Assembly (NCBI GenBank): GCA_910585745.1 | Contig: CAJUFM010000054.1 | Coordinates: 1-21,989 of the forward strand | Length of the DNA stretch: 21,989 nt | Origin: an uncultured Eubacterium sp. | Lineage (GTDB): Bacteria; Bacillota; Clostridia; Lachnospirales; Lachnospiraceae | Direction of reading: 5' to 3' | In this document: positions 7,057 to 13,390 of the stretch, piece after piece | How positions within the stretch are numbered: position 1 is the stretch's first letter | How the letters are laid out: the number at the start of each line of letters is the position of its first letter | Position numbers and translations under genes: made by a program | The notes under the pieces: model-generated | Database searches by the model: none | Seen by the model: the letters and a program-made list of their open reading frames with translations, nothing else | Told to the model about the DNA's origin: nothing

Positions 7057-7082
7057 AGAGAACTGCCTAAAAGCAGCCCTCT
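7057..7082 (-). terminator. Terminator downstream of the 71-residue protein gene
   Basis: On the minus strand, AGAGGGCTGC pairs with GCAGTTCTCT (10 bp, two G-U pairs, 6-nt loop) and is followed by TTCTATTC. It lies about 110 nt after the gene at 7195-7410. A second hairpin (CCTGACAA/TTGTCAGG, about 7178-7199) overlaps that gene's stop codon and lacks a T-tract. Confidence 0.6.
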
Positions 7083-7194
7083 TCCCCGATATCAAATATT
7101 TTGTTCCCGATTCCCACCTTTTAGGGTCCATACACCTTTATCCCTAAATTAAATTTGCACTCTGGATCTGTATGTCTCCTGACAATACGCTTTG

Positions 7195-7410
7195 TCAGGA
7201 AAAATCATCTTCATTCACTTTGTCAAAGCAAATACCCGTGATCTTTCCGTTTTCATCGCTAACATAATCGAGCATATACGAGGGCTCTTCCAAAAGATGA
7301 TAGAACTTTGCCGGATCCTGATATTGACATGCCTTTCCTTCAATATGAACCGTAAGCCCCTGCTTTTTCGCCCGATCCAGCTCTTCCTGGAGCCACGAAG
7401 CTTCTCTCAT
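7195..7410 (-). CDS. Small conserved-looking protein of unknown function (71 aa)
   Basis: A 71-residue hydrophilic protein beginning MREASWLQEELDRAKKQGL and ending NEDDFS, with no membrane segment or signal peptide. The N-terminal half is a charged helix; the middle (HLLEEPSYMLDYVSDENGK) looks like beta-hairpin or turn. One Cys (28) lies in KACQYQDP and another near the end in GICFDK. I know of no family for it. The start at 7410 is chosen because GGGAGGG lies 5 nt upstream; 19 further in-frame codons upstream lack a ribosome binding site. It is followed by a terminator. A 19-bp palindrome lies 62 nt upstream, and the peptide ORF at 7534-7620 could share its transcript. Confidence 0.65.
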   Translation of the reverse strand: MREASWLQEELDRAKKQGLTVHIEGKACQYQDPAKFYHLLEEPSYMLDYVSDENGKITGICFDKVNEDDFS

Positions 7411-7471
7411 TTTATCCCTCCCGTACTGCATGAAAAAGGAAGTGTACACCGTGATGCGTAAAATCAAATCC

Positions 7472-7490
7472 CTTTACATAAAGTGTAAAG
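7472..7490. promoter_or_regulatory. Perfect 19-bp palindrome, possible operator
   Basis: CTTTACATAAAGTGTAAAG consists of perfect 7-bp arms around 5 nt. It lies 62 nt upstream of the 71-residue gene and 44 nt downstream of the small peptide ORF. It could be a dimeric repressor site or a short RNA hairpin. Confidence 0.4.
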
Positions 7491-7533
7491 ATAAAAAATA
7501 TTCAACTTGATAATCAACTGCTTATTCACATAT

Positions 7534-7620
7534 TTAACGGAATTTTGAGCGACCCTGCTTGTTAGAAAAATAGACTGTTCTCAGGAAAGTTGCCAGATTG
7601 AACCTTCCGCCCCATATCAC
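7534..7620 (-). CDS. Putative small cationic peptide ORF (28 aa)
   Basis: A short frame from GTG at 7620 to TAA at 7534 encodes MIWGGRFNLATFLRTVYFSN and ends in KQGRSKFR. It has six Lys/Arg and no Asp/Glu, with an aromatic N-terminal part. AAAGGGGGG lies 6 nt upstream of the GTG. The whole unit sits about 40 nt downstream of a well-formed promoter (7660-7689) that has 20-bp direct repeats abutting its -35 box. I do not recognise the peptide, and chance ORFs of this length are common. The argument for it is the combination of promoter, ribosome binding site and repeats with no other gene for 280 nt downstream. The transcript could alternatively be a non-coding RNA or a long leader for the 71-residue gene. 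Confidence 0.35.
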   Translation of the reverse strand: MIWGGRFNLATFLRTVYFSNKQGRSKFR

Positions 7621-7659
7621 ATTCATCCCCCCTTTACGAACATTTCTTATCTCTTCTTT

Positions 7660-7689
7660 ATTATAGTATTTTCCCAGGCGAAAAATCAA
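7660..7689 (-). promoter_or_regulatory. Promoter facing the small peptide ORF
   Basis: On the minus strand, TTGATT (7684-7689) and TATAAT (7660-7665) are 18 nt apart. The -35 hexamer begins directly after the last direct-repeat copy, the usual position of an activator site. Confidence 0.6.
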
Positions 7690-7690
7690 G

Positions 7691-7740
7691 TGTCGTTTAT
7701 ACGCGAAAACTGTCGTTTATACGTAAAAACTGTCGTTTGA
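7691..7740 (-). repeat. 20-bp direct repeats, 2.5 copies, upstream of a minus-strand promoter
   Basis: On the plus strand TGTCGTTTATACGCGAAAAC (7691-7710) and TGTCGTTTATACGTAAAAAC (7711-7730) differ at 2 of 20 bases, followed by a partial third copy, TGTCGTTTGA. On the minus strand the core is AAACGACAGTT at a 20-bp period. This resembles the layout of LytTR-family response-regulator sites (pairs of ACAGTT-type elements about two helical turns apart, next to the -35). The regulator is not in this window, so the assignment is inference. Confidence 0.6.
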
Positions 7741-7816
7741 ACATAATCTCACCACAATTCATGTAAATTGTCACAAATTTCTTTACATTTTTCCATTATT
7801 TTTTATCTTTAATATG

Positions 7817-7845
7817 TTGACTTTATTTATGTAATAACTTATACT
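7817..7845 (+). promoter_or_regulatory. Sigma-A promoter of mecA
   Basis: TTGACT (7817-7822) and TATACT (7840-7845) are spaced exactly 17 nt apart, 40 nt before the GTG start of mecA. Confidence 0.8.
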
Positions 7846-7885
7846 TTTCATACAGCATCAAATAATTCGGAAAGGAAGTGGGCTT

Positions 7886-8704
7886 GTGAGAATAGAACGC
7901 ATCAATGATAATCAGATTCGATGCACCCTGAGTAAGCACGATCTGATTGAGCGTCATTTAAAGATCAGTGAACTGGCATACGGTTCTGACAAGGCAAAAG
8001 AGCTTTTTCGGGATATGATGGAACAGGCAAACATGGATTTCGGATTTGAAGCAGATGATATTCCTCTCATGATCGAGGCAATCCCTACCTCCAAGGAATC
8101 CATTGTACTCGTGATCACCAAGGTAGAAGATCCAGATGAATTTGAGGAAAAATTTTCAAGATTTGGAAATATTGCAGATAGATATGAAGATGGTTCTGAT
8201 GAAACGGAGGAATACTACGATGACGACTCCGACGAAATGCCAGAAGATGATTATCATGGAGACTTGATCAATTGTTTTGAACAATTAAATGATATTATTG
8301 AAAATGCTTCTGAGTCTGAACATGGCACTGAATTCGTTCCTCTTCATGAGATTCTGAAAAAGAACAAAAAAAAGAAAGCAGCTGCAGAAACAGAGCATAG
8401 GCCGATCCCGCTGGAGTTTGGAAGATTATATTCCTTTTCATCCCTAAACTTTGCTATCGGTGCTTCAAAAGCCATTTACCGGTTCTATATGGGTAAAAAC
8501 AGTATGTGGAAAGATGAAGATACCTGTAGATACTACCTGCTGCTGAACCGTCACGACGGAAAACTTCCTTTTGACCGGATCTGCTCCATCGTAAGTGAAT
8601 TCGGCAAAAAAGAGGCACTAACCTATGCCACTCAGGATTTCTTCAATGAACATTACAAGTTGATCTTAAAGGATGATGCGATCACCCGGCTGTCATTGCT
8701 TTGA
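7886..8704 (+). CDS. mecA: Adaptor protein MecA
   Basis: A 272-residue adaptor that delivers substrate proteins to the ClpC unfoldase of the ClpCP protease; in Bacillus its targets include ComK. The N-terminal substrate-binding domain (1-85) begins MRIERINDNQIRCTLSKHDL and includes AYGSDKAKELFRDMMEQA, which is typical of MecA. An acidic linker (about 108-130, rich in Asp and Glu) separates it from the C-terminal ClpC-binding domain, which contains LEFGRLYSFSSLNFAIGASK and ends HYKLILKDDAITRLSLL. The start is GTG with AAGGAAGTG upstream. It is a single gene with its own consensus-like promoter and a strong terminator. What it degrades in this organism cannot be seen here. Confidence 0.92.
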   Translation: MRIERINDNQIRCTLSKHDLIERHLKISELAYGSDKAKELFRDMMEQANMDFGFEADDIPLMIEAIPTSKESIVLVITKVEDPDEFEEKFSRFGNIADRYEDGSDETEEYYDDDSDEMPEDDYHGDLINCFEQLNDIIENASESEHGTEFVPLHEILKKNKKKKAAAETEHRPIPLEFGRLYSFSSLNFAIGASKAIYRFYMGKNSMWKDEDTCRYYLLLNRHDGKLPFDRICSIVSEFGKKEALTYATQDFFNEHYKLILKDDAITRLSLL

Positions 8705-8739
8705 TCCGGGGACATGTCTTCACTTAGCGCATTTATCAA

Positions 8740-8781
8740 AAAGACAGCCGCTTTTTCTACTCTGAAAAAGTGGCTGTCTTT
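8740..8781. terminator. Bidirectional terminator between mecA and the DUF1858 gene
   Basis: An 18-bp stem (one G-U pair) with a 6-nt loop: AAAGACAGCCGCTTTTTC pairs with GAAAAAGTGGCTGTCTTT. The T-rich flank serves mecA on the plus strand, and the DUF1858 gene converges from the other side, ending 3 nt away. Confidence 0.9.
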
Positions 8782-8784
8782 AAT

Positions 8785-8997
8785 TTACACATTCGCTTTA
8801 TTTGCCAGATATTCATTTATTTTAGATACTAACTCATCACAGTCGATACCATGAACCATAGCTGCTTCTTCCAGACTTTCCCCCTGAGAAGCAGGACACC
8901 CTACACAATGCATGCCAGATGCCATGAGAATAGCAGCGATTGTCTGATCCTTTGTAAGAATTTCACCAATAAGCATGTCCTTCGTAACTTCCATCAT
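8785..8997 (-). CDS. DUF1858 redox-disulfide protein
   Basis: A 70-residue protein of the DUF1858 family, the small domain described as hybrid-cluster-protein-associated redox disulfide (TIGR03980 type). It begins MMEVTKDMLIGEILTKDQTI and carries the signature GMHCVGCPAS, with Cys31 and Cys34 as the probable redox pair, plus Cys53. The start at 8997 is chosen because AAAGGAGG lies 7 nt upstream; 21 further in-frame codons upstream overlap the promoter and are rejected. The promoter at 9032-9060 is a perfect consensus, so strong expression is likely. It is divergent from a ferredoxin gene 172 nt away, which suggests a shared redox context. Confidence 0.88.
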   Translation of the reverse strand: MMEVTKDMLIGEILTKDQTIAAILMASGMHCVGCPASQGESLEEAAMVHGIDCDELVSKINEYLANKANV

Positions 8998-9031
8998 TTC
9001 TGATCCTCCTTTCAAAAACAGTACCACTTCG

Positions 9032-9060
9032 ATTATATTCACTTGCAGCACAAATGTCAA
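9032..9060 (-). promoter_or_regulatory. Consensus sigma-A promoter of the DUF1858 gene
   Basis: On the minus strand, TTGACA (9055-9060) and TATAAT (9032-9037) are separated by 17 nt; both boxes match consensus perfectly. Confidence 0.88.
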
Positions 9061-9107
9061 GCTAGATTTAGTATGTACAAAACCTATTGGGTTCAGTCAA
9101 ATTTTAC

Positions 9108-9136
9108 TTGTATTTTTCCCCAATTTGTATTAGAAT
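9108..9136 (+). promoter_or_regulatory. Promoter of the ferredoxin gene
   Basis: TTGTAT (9108-9113) and TAGAAT (9131-9136) are separated by 17 nt, 32 nt upstream of the ferredoxin start. Confidence 0.65.
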
Positions 9137-9168
9137 GAGGATATCTACTAGAAAAGGAGGATATTATC

Positions 9169-9336
9169 ATGGCATACACTATTACAGATGCTTGCATCAG
9201 TTGTGGTTCTTGTGCGGCTGACTGCCCTGCTGGAGCAATCTCAGAAGGTTCTGCACATTTCGAGATCGATGCTGACGCATGTTTGGATTGTGGAGCATGT
9301 GCTTCTACATGTCCTACAGGCGCTATCGAGAACTAA
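9169..9336 (+). CDS. Clostridial 2[4Fe-4S] ferredoxin
   Basis: A 55-residue ferredoxin, the usual length for the clostridial type, carrying electrons for oxidoreductases and hydrogenases in the cytoplasm. Two CxxCxxCxxxCP clusters are complete: CISCGSCAADCP (Cys9, 12, 15, 19) and CLDCGACASTCP (Cys39, 42, 45, 49). The two halves show the internal symmetry of the family. AAAGGAGG lies 8 nt before the ATG, and its own promoter lies just upstream, so it is expected to be highly expressed. A small AT-rich hairpin begins at the stop codon. It is divergent from the DUF1858 redox protein gene. Confidence 0.95.
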   Translation: MAYTITDACISCGSCAADCPAGAISEGSAHFEIDADACLDCGACASTCPTGAIEN

Positions 9337-9361
9337 TACAGTGTTACATATAAACTGTATT
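9335..9361 (+). terminator. Weak hairpin at the ferredoxin stop
   Basis: AATACAGT pairs with ACTGTATT (8 bp) and is followed by CTTCTTAT. The stem is AT-rich and the T-tract interrupted, so termination may be partial. Confidence 0.4.
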
Positions 9362-9386
9362 CTTCTTATAGCGATTTACGACAGAA

Positions 9387-9437
9387 ACTCCGAGTGCCAC
9401 GCTTCGCGAGAGCGCCCGGATCCGCGGAGGCGTCCGA
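9387..9437. repeat. GC-rich palindrome-dense block downstream of the ferredoxin gene
   Basis: This block is far richer in GC than its surroundings and is packed with short inverted repeats: ACTCCGAGTGCC against GGCGTCCGAGT as imperfect outer arms, CGCT/AGCG around TCGCGA, CGGATCCG and CCGCGG. It contains no gene on either strand. It could be a dispersed intergenic palindromic element or a structured 3' RNA. Whether copies exist elsewhere cannot be seen here. Confidence 0.45.
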
Positions 9438-9486
9438 GTACTTTGCAAACAAACTCGCTGGTATTCTTATTTTACCTTCGCGTAAA

Positions 9487-9530
9487 CAAAACAGACAGGA
9501 ATCGTTCTCACGAATTCCCTGTCTGTTTTG
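9487..9530 (-). terminator. Terminator of pgi
   Basis: On the minus strand, CAAAACAGACAGGGAATTCG pairs, with a small bulge, with CGATTCCTGTCTGTTTTG, and the tail is TTTTGTTT. It lies 17 nt after the pgi stop; the stem also ends in T on the plus strand. Confidence 0.85.
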
Positions 9531-9546
9531 CTTTACTCAATATTCA

Positions 9547-10896
9547 TCACAGCCTCTTCAAAAGCTCTTCACGCTGCTCTTCAAAACCTGGCTTGCCAAG
9601 AAGGGCAAACATATTTTTCTTGTAGCTCTCCACTCCTGGCTGATTGAAAGGATTCACTCCAAGAATATAACCGCTCACTCCACAGGCAAACTCAAAGAAA
9701 TAGAAAAGCTCTCCGAGATAAAATTCGTTCTGTTCCGGAACACGGATCACAAGGTTCGGTACGTTCCCATCGGTATGAGCCAGCTGGGTTCCTTTCATGG
9801 CATTCTTATTTACAAAGTCCAAAGTCTTTCCTGCGAGATAATTCAAGCCATCCAGATCTACTGGTTCCTCTTTTAACGTAATATCCAGTGCCGGGCTTTC
9901 CAGTTCCATAACCGTCTCAAACATAATACGGGATCCATCCTGGATAAACTGTCCCATGGAATGAAGATCTGTGGTCAGATCCACGCTGGCTGGAAAAATA
10001 CCCTTCTGATCCTTTCCTTCACTCTCTCCATATAACTGTTTCCACCACTCACTCACATAATGGAAAAATGGTTCATAATTCGCAAGAACCTCTACAGCTT
10101 TGCCTTTTCTCAAAAGGATATTCCGGACAGCTGCATACAATACCGAATTATTTTCATTTACCGGGCTCTCCAGACAGAGCTTTCTCATGCTCTGAGCCCC
10201 TTCCATCAGCCGATCCAGATCCGCGCCGCTCACTGCGATGGGAAGCAGGCCCACTGCTGTCAGAACTGAAAAACGTCCTCCCACATCATCTGGTACCACA
10301 AAACTCTCATAGCCCTCTTCTGTGGCAAGGTTTTTCAATGCCCCCTTCGCCTTGTCCGTGGTGGCATAAATCCGCTTTGCAGCCTCTTCCTTGCCATATT
10401 TATTCTCAAGCATTTCCTTAAATACACGGAAGGCAATCGCCGGTTCTGTGGTTGTTCCTGATTTGCTGATGATGTTGACAGAAAAGTCCCTATCCCCAAT
10501 GGTCTCGATCAACTGAGACAGATATGTTCCGCTGATACTATTTCCTGCATAATAAATCTCAGGTGTCTTACGCACTGACTTGTCCACACAGTTGTAAAAT
10601 CCATGTCTCAAAAATTCGATGGCAGCCCTGGCTCCGAGATAAGAGCCTCCGATACCAATCACAACAAGAACCTCTGAGTCAGACTGGATCTTCTGTGCCG
10701 CCTTCTTGATCCTGTCAAATTCGTCCTTATCATAATCTACCGGAAGATCGATCCATCCAAGAAAATCATTTCCGGCACCATTTTTACTCACCAGAGTTTC
10801 TTTTGCTGCCGCCGCAATATCAGCCATGGATTTTACTTCATCATCGCTGATAAATTTCTTTGCCAGTGAATAATCAAATGTAACATGCTTACTCAT
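9547..10896 (-). CDS. pgi: Glucose-6-phosphate isomerase
   Basis: A 449-residue cytoplasmic enzyme interconverting glucose 6-phosphate and fructose 6-phosphate in glycolysis, the usual length for Firmicute Pgi. Visible signatures are GIGGSYLGAR (81-90), the sugar-phosphate-binding SKSGTTTEPA (144-153) and DVGGRFSVLTAVGLLP (204-219). The QKGIFPASVDLTTDLHSMGQ segment follows further on. I start at MSKHVTFDYS (10896) with AAAGGGG upstream; 17 further in-frame codons run back over the palindrome and are rejected. The gene has its own promoter (10968-10996) and terminator, so it is monocistronic. A perfect 19-bp palindrome in the presumed 5' leader suggests repression at or just after the transcription start. 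Confidence 0.95.
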   Translation of the reverse strand: MSKHVTFDYSLAKKFISDDEVKSMADIAAAAKETLVSKNGAGNDFLGWIDLPVDYDKDEFDRIKKAAQKIQSDSEVLVVIGIGGSYLGARAAIEFLRHGFYNCVDKSVRKTPEIYYAGNSISGTYLSQLIETIGDRDFSVNIISKSGTTTEPAIAFRVFKEMLENKYGKEEAAKRIYATTDKAKGALKNLATEEGYESFVVPDDVGGRFSVLTAVGLLPIAVSGADLDRLMEGAQSMRKLCLESPVNENNSVLYAAVRNILLRKGKAVEVLANYEPFFHYVSEWWKQLYGESEGKDQKGIFPASVDLTTDLHSMGQFIQDGSRIMFETVMELESPALDITLKEEPVDLDGLNYLAGKTLDFVNKNAMKGTQLAHTDGNVPNLVIRVPEQNEFYLGELFYFFEFACGVSGYILGVNPFNQPGVESYKKNMFALLGKPGFEEQREELLKRL

Positions 10897-10937
10897 ACTT
10901 AGCCCCTTTCTTTTCACTTCGAGATATATACTTTTGA

Positions 10938-10956
10938 ATTGGCACAATGTGCCAAT
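10938..10956. promoter_or_regulatory. Perfect 19-bp palindrome in the pgi leader, likely operator
   Basis: ATTGGCACAATGTGCCAAT has 9-bp perfect arms around one base. It lies 11 nt downstream of the -10 box, so it should cover about +5 to +23 of the transcript. A related site, ATTGGCACGAATTGTGAC, occurs at 11743-11760 upstream of the neighbouring gene. Confidence 0.6.
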
Positions 10957-10967
10957 CTGATACTTTT

Positions 10968-10996
10968 ATTATATCAAACCGGTTGCCAAAACACAA
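10968..10996 (-). promoter_or_regulatory. Promoter of pgi
   Basis: On the minus strand, TTGTGT (10991-10996) and TATAAT (10968-10973) are separated by 17 nt. Confidence 0.65.
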
Positions 10997-11032
10997 GTAC
11001 AACCCGGCATCTGCAACACAGCTCCAACCTTG

Positions 11033-11704
11033 TCAGACCATATATTCTTTCAGTACTTCCTCGATAACAGCCTCTTCTTCTTTGGTAAATTCAATTTTAA
11101 CAGGTGGCTCATCTTCCTGTTTCATAGACAACAGTTCTTCCAGCTGCGCCCGTTCTTCTTCAAAATACTCCCTGTGATATTCCTCCATCTCTTCGTGCTT
11201 AAATACCTGGTTCTCCAGTCTTGGCTTGTAAATATTTTCCAAATAATCCCTTACTTCTACCAGCAGTCTTTTTCTTCGGAAACGAAGATTTAAACATATG
11301 TCCTCCAGAATAATGATGCCACATATCGCAATACCTACAAAAAGAAATTCTATCATCATTCTGCGGTCACTGTCCAGAACTGCTATGTACAGGTTAGCCA
11401 GAAGGCTTGTCAAAAGCGTAATTCCAAACATTACATCCCCCAGAACCTCCCAGGTATAAAGATGAACGCCTGCTGCCCTGTAAGAATTCAGATACTTGTC
11501 CACAAAAATCTCAACATTCTCAACCCCCATTTTCAGTTGATAGCATGTCTCAAATTTTTTCAGCAGCATTTTCATCAGCGGATGTTCTGATTTTCCCATC
11601 TGTCCGGCGGCCCGGATCAGCCTCCGGTACATTCTGCTCACAAATAACTTGATCACAAAACATAAGAAACCAAATCCAATTATTAAATACAATACCTCTC
11701 TCAT
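11033..11704 (-). CDS. Membrane protein of unknown function (223 aa)
   Basis: A 223-residue protein with three predicted membrane helices: about 3-22 (LYLIIGFGFLCFVIKLFV), 86-108 and 115-136 (IEFLFVGIAICGIIILEDIC). A basic region (RMYRRLIRAAGQM) follows the first helix. The last 80 residues are strongly charged and helical (EEMEEYHREYFEEERAQLEE), probably a cytoplasmic coiled coil. I do not recognise a family. GAGAGG lies 6 nt before the ATG. It lies downstream of murG on the same strand, but a 164-nt gap with two palindromes makes independent or attenuated expression likely. A cell-envelope role is only a guess from the neighbourhood. Confidence 0.7.
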   Translation of the reverse strand: MREVLYLIIGFGFLCFVIKLFVSRMYRRLIRAAGQMGKSEHPLMKMLLKKFETCYQLKMGVENVEIFVDKYLNSYRAAGVHLYTWEVLGDVMFGITLLTSLLANLYIAVLDSDRRMMIEFLFVGIAICGIIILEDICLNLRFRRKRLLVEVRDYLENIYKPRLENQVFKHEEMEEYHREYFEEERAQLEELLSMKQEDEPPVKIEFTKEEEAVIEEVLKEYMV

Positions 11705-11721
11705 ATCATACCTCTCTTCCC

Positions 11722-11737
11722 GATAATTACAATTATC
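11722..11737. promoter_or_regulatory. Short palindrome upstream of the 223-aa membrane protein
   Basis: GATAATTACAATTATC has perfect 7-bp arms around 2 nt and ends 17 nt before the start codon. It is AT-rich, so chance is possible; it could be a repressor site or could mask the ribosome binding site. Confidence 0.3.
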
Positions 11738-11782
11738 TGCCTATTGGCACGAATTGTGACAGGAACGGCGGCACCGTCCTTT

Positions 11783-11817
11783 TGTACAGTATATCAGATC
11801 CCTGATATACCTGTACA
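11783..11817. repeat. Long hairpin in the murG to membrane-protein spacer
   Basis: TGTACAGTATATCAG and CTGATATACCTGTACA form a 15-bp stem with a one-base bulge and a 4-nt loop. No T-tract follows on the minus strand. A second small hairpin (GGACGG/CCGTTCC) follows immediately, near 11762-11780. Attenuation, RNA processing or protein binding are all possible. Confidence 0.45.
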
Positions 11818-11868
11818 GATACCGCTGATATAATATGACATTTTCGTATGACAGGAAACGACAGACTT

Positions 11869-12936
11869 TTACACGATTCTCACTTCGTCAATAATATCCG
11901 CTACTTTTACCACTGCATTGTGCTGGTCACTGGCTTCCATTGAGCGGACATAGTCCTTTCTGTCCTCGTATACTCTATTCACCGCTTCCAAAAGTCTTTC
12001 ACTGGTCAGATCCTCTTCCTGGATCACATAACTAAAGCCCTGCTTTTCAAAAGATTCTGCATTTAAAATCTGGTCTCCCCTGCTTGCTTCCATGGACAAC
12101 GGGATCAATATGTTAGGCTTGTGAAGCGCTAGCAGCTCACAGATGGCATTAGCGCCAGCACGGGAAATAACAAGATCCGCTGCATCCAGAAGATCGCATA
12201 ATTCTTTTTGGATATATTCAAACTGGACATATCCTTCTGTCCCTTTTAATGCCTCATCAACTTTATCCTTTCCACATAGATGGATCACCTGATAATCTTT
12301 CAGAAGTTCCGGAAGAATATCCCGGACAGCTTCATTTACCCGGACGGAGCCAAGACTTCCTCCAATCACAAGGATCACTGGTTTGCCAGAAGAAAAACCA
12401 CAAAAATCAAGTCCCTTTAAGCGGTTACCGGAAAAAAGTTCTTTTCTGATCGGAGATCCTGTAAGATGCGCCTTTTCCTCCGGCAGATGCGAAAGTGTCT
12501 CTGGAAAGTTGGCACAAACTGCCGTTGCCGACGGAAGACAAAGGCGGTTGGCAAGTCCCGGTGAAATATCGGATTCATGAAGAACACAAGGTACTTTTTT
12601 CCTCTTTGCCGCCATGACAACCGGAACAGTCACAAAACCACCTTTAGAAAATATAACATCTGGTTTTATTTTTTTTATGATCCTGGCCGCCTCTACATAG
12701 CCTTTTAATATTCTAGCCGGATCAGTAAAATTTTTTACATCAAAATACCTGCGCAGCTTTCCAGAAGATATTCCATAATATGGAATGTCAAACTCTGACA
12801 TCAGCTTCGTCTCAATCCCATCTTTGGAACCAATGTAATGAATCTCATATCCCCGCTTCTGAAGTTCAGGGATCAGCGCAATATTTGGAGTCACATGCCC
12901 CGCTGTTCCCCCACCGGTCAATATTATCTTCTTCAA
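11869..12936 (-). CDS. murG: UDP-GlcNAc : lipid I N-acetylglucosaminyltransferase
   Basis: A 355-residue GT-B glycosyltransferase at the inner membrane face, converting lipid I to lipid II in peptidoglycan synthesis. The N-terminal loop is GGGTAGHVTPN (8-18), the GGGTAGH variant of the MurG GGTGGH motif. SKGGFVTVPV (97-106) and HESDISPGLANRL (120-132) follow. GGSLGS (192-197) and RAGANAICELLALHKPNILI (259-278) form the UDP-GlcNAc site. The start is a TTG at 12936 (LKKIILTGGG), with GGGGGA 9 nt upstream; the TTG at 12945 sits on top of that site. It follows the HIT gene by 17 nt, so the two are cotranscribed. murG usually lies in the division and cell wall cluster; here it is apart from it, so it may be a second copy. 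Confidence 0.9.
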   Translation of the reverse strand: MKKIILTGGGTAGHVTPNIALIPELQKRGYEIHYIGSKDGIETKLMSEFDIPYYGISSGKLRRYFDVKNFTDPARILKGYVEAARIIKKIKPDVIFSKGGFVTVPVVMAAKRKKVPCVLHESDISPGLANRLCLPSATAVCANFPETLSHLPEEKAHLTGSPIRKELFSGNRLKGLDFCGFSSGKPVILVIGGSLGSVRVNEAVRDILPELLKDYQVIHLCGKDKVDEALKGTEGYVQFEYIQKELCDLLDAADLVISRAGANAICELLALHKPNILIPLSMEASRGDQILNAESFEKQGFSYVIQEEDLTSERLLEAVNRVYEDRKDYVRSMEASDQHNAVVKVADIIDEVRIV

Positions 12937-12953
12937 CCTTATCAATCCCCCAG

Positions 12954-13364
12954 TTATAAATTCTTTTTTATTTCATCAGCCACCGCCTGAAGATCTGGAG
13001 TTTCCCCCGGCTTCCACATAATATTTACATCATCTCCATAATATCGAGGAACCACATGTACATGAAGATGGAAAACTGTCTGTCCGGCAGCCTCACCGTT
13101 GTTCTGCAGAATGTTCACCCCGTCACAGTTATAAGTCTTCATAACCGCAGTTGCAATCTTTTTCGCAATGGGAAATACTTTGGAAGCCTCTGCTTCATCC
13201 AGCTCAAATATATTCGCTGCATGTTTTTTCGGCAGGATGATCACATGCCCCCTCGCCGCCGGATTCACATCTAAGATTGCCCGAAAATCTTCGTCTTCGT
13301 ACACCGCTGCGGAAGGAATCTCTCCCGCTATGATTTTACAAAAAATACAATTTTCATCTGCCAT
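12954..13364 (-). CDS. HIT family nucleotide-binding hydrolase
   Basis: A 136-residue histidine-triad protein of the Hint/HinT branch, which hydrolyses nucleoside phosphoramidates or acyl-adenylates. The triad HLHVHVVP is at 99-106, and ARGHVIILPKKH (37-48) and the LQNNGEAAGQTVFH block are standard. Cys6 and Cys9 (CIFC) match one half of the zinc site found in many family members. GAGGTAGATTCAG precedes the ATG. It sits between the flavodoxin-SCP2 gene and murG, with gaps of 26 and 17 nt, so all are probably in one transcript. The link with cell-wall synthesis is not obvious and may only reflect operon packing. Confidence 0.92.
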   Translation of the reverse strand: MADENCIFCKIIAGEIPSAAVYEDEDFRAILDVNPAARGHVIILPKKHAANIFELDEAEASKVFPIAKKIATAVMKTYNCDGVNILQNNGEAAGQTVFHLHVHVVPRYYGDDVNIMWKPGETPDLQAVADEIKKNL

Positions 13365-13390
13365 CTGAATCTACCTCACTTTACATTAAT

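Noticed and set aside
7691..7740. CRISPR-like array
   Set aside because: The copies are contiguous 20-mers without spacers, only about 2.5 of them, and no cas genes are near; their place next to a -35 box points to a regulator site.
9394..9876. 160-residue plus-strand ORF antisense to pgi
   Set aside because: It runs through the GC-rich palindromes and the pgi terminator, then antisense to well-conserved Pgi residues; no ribosome binding site.
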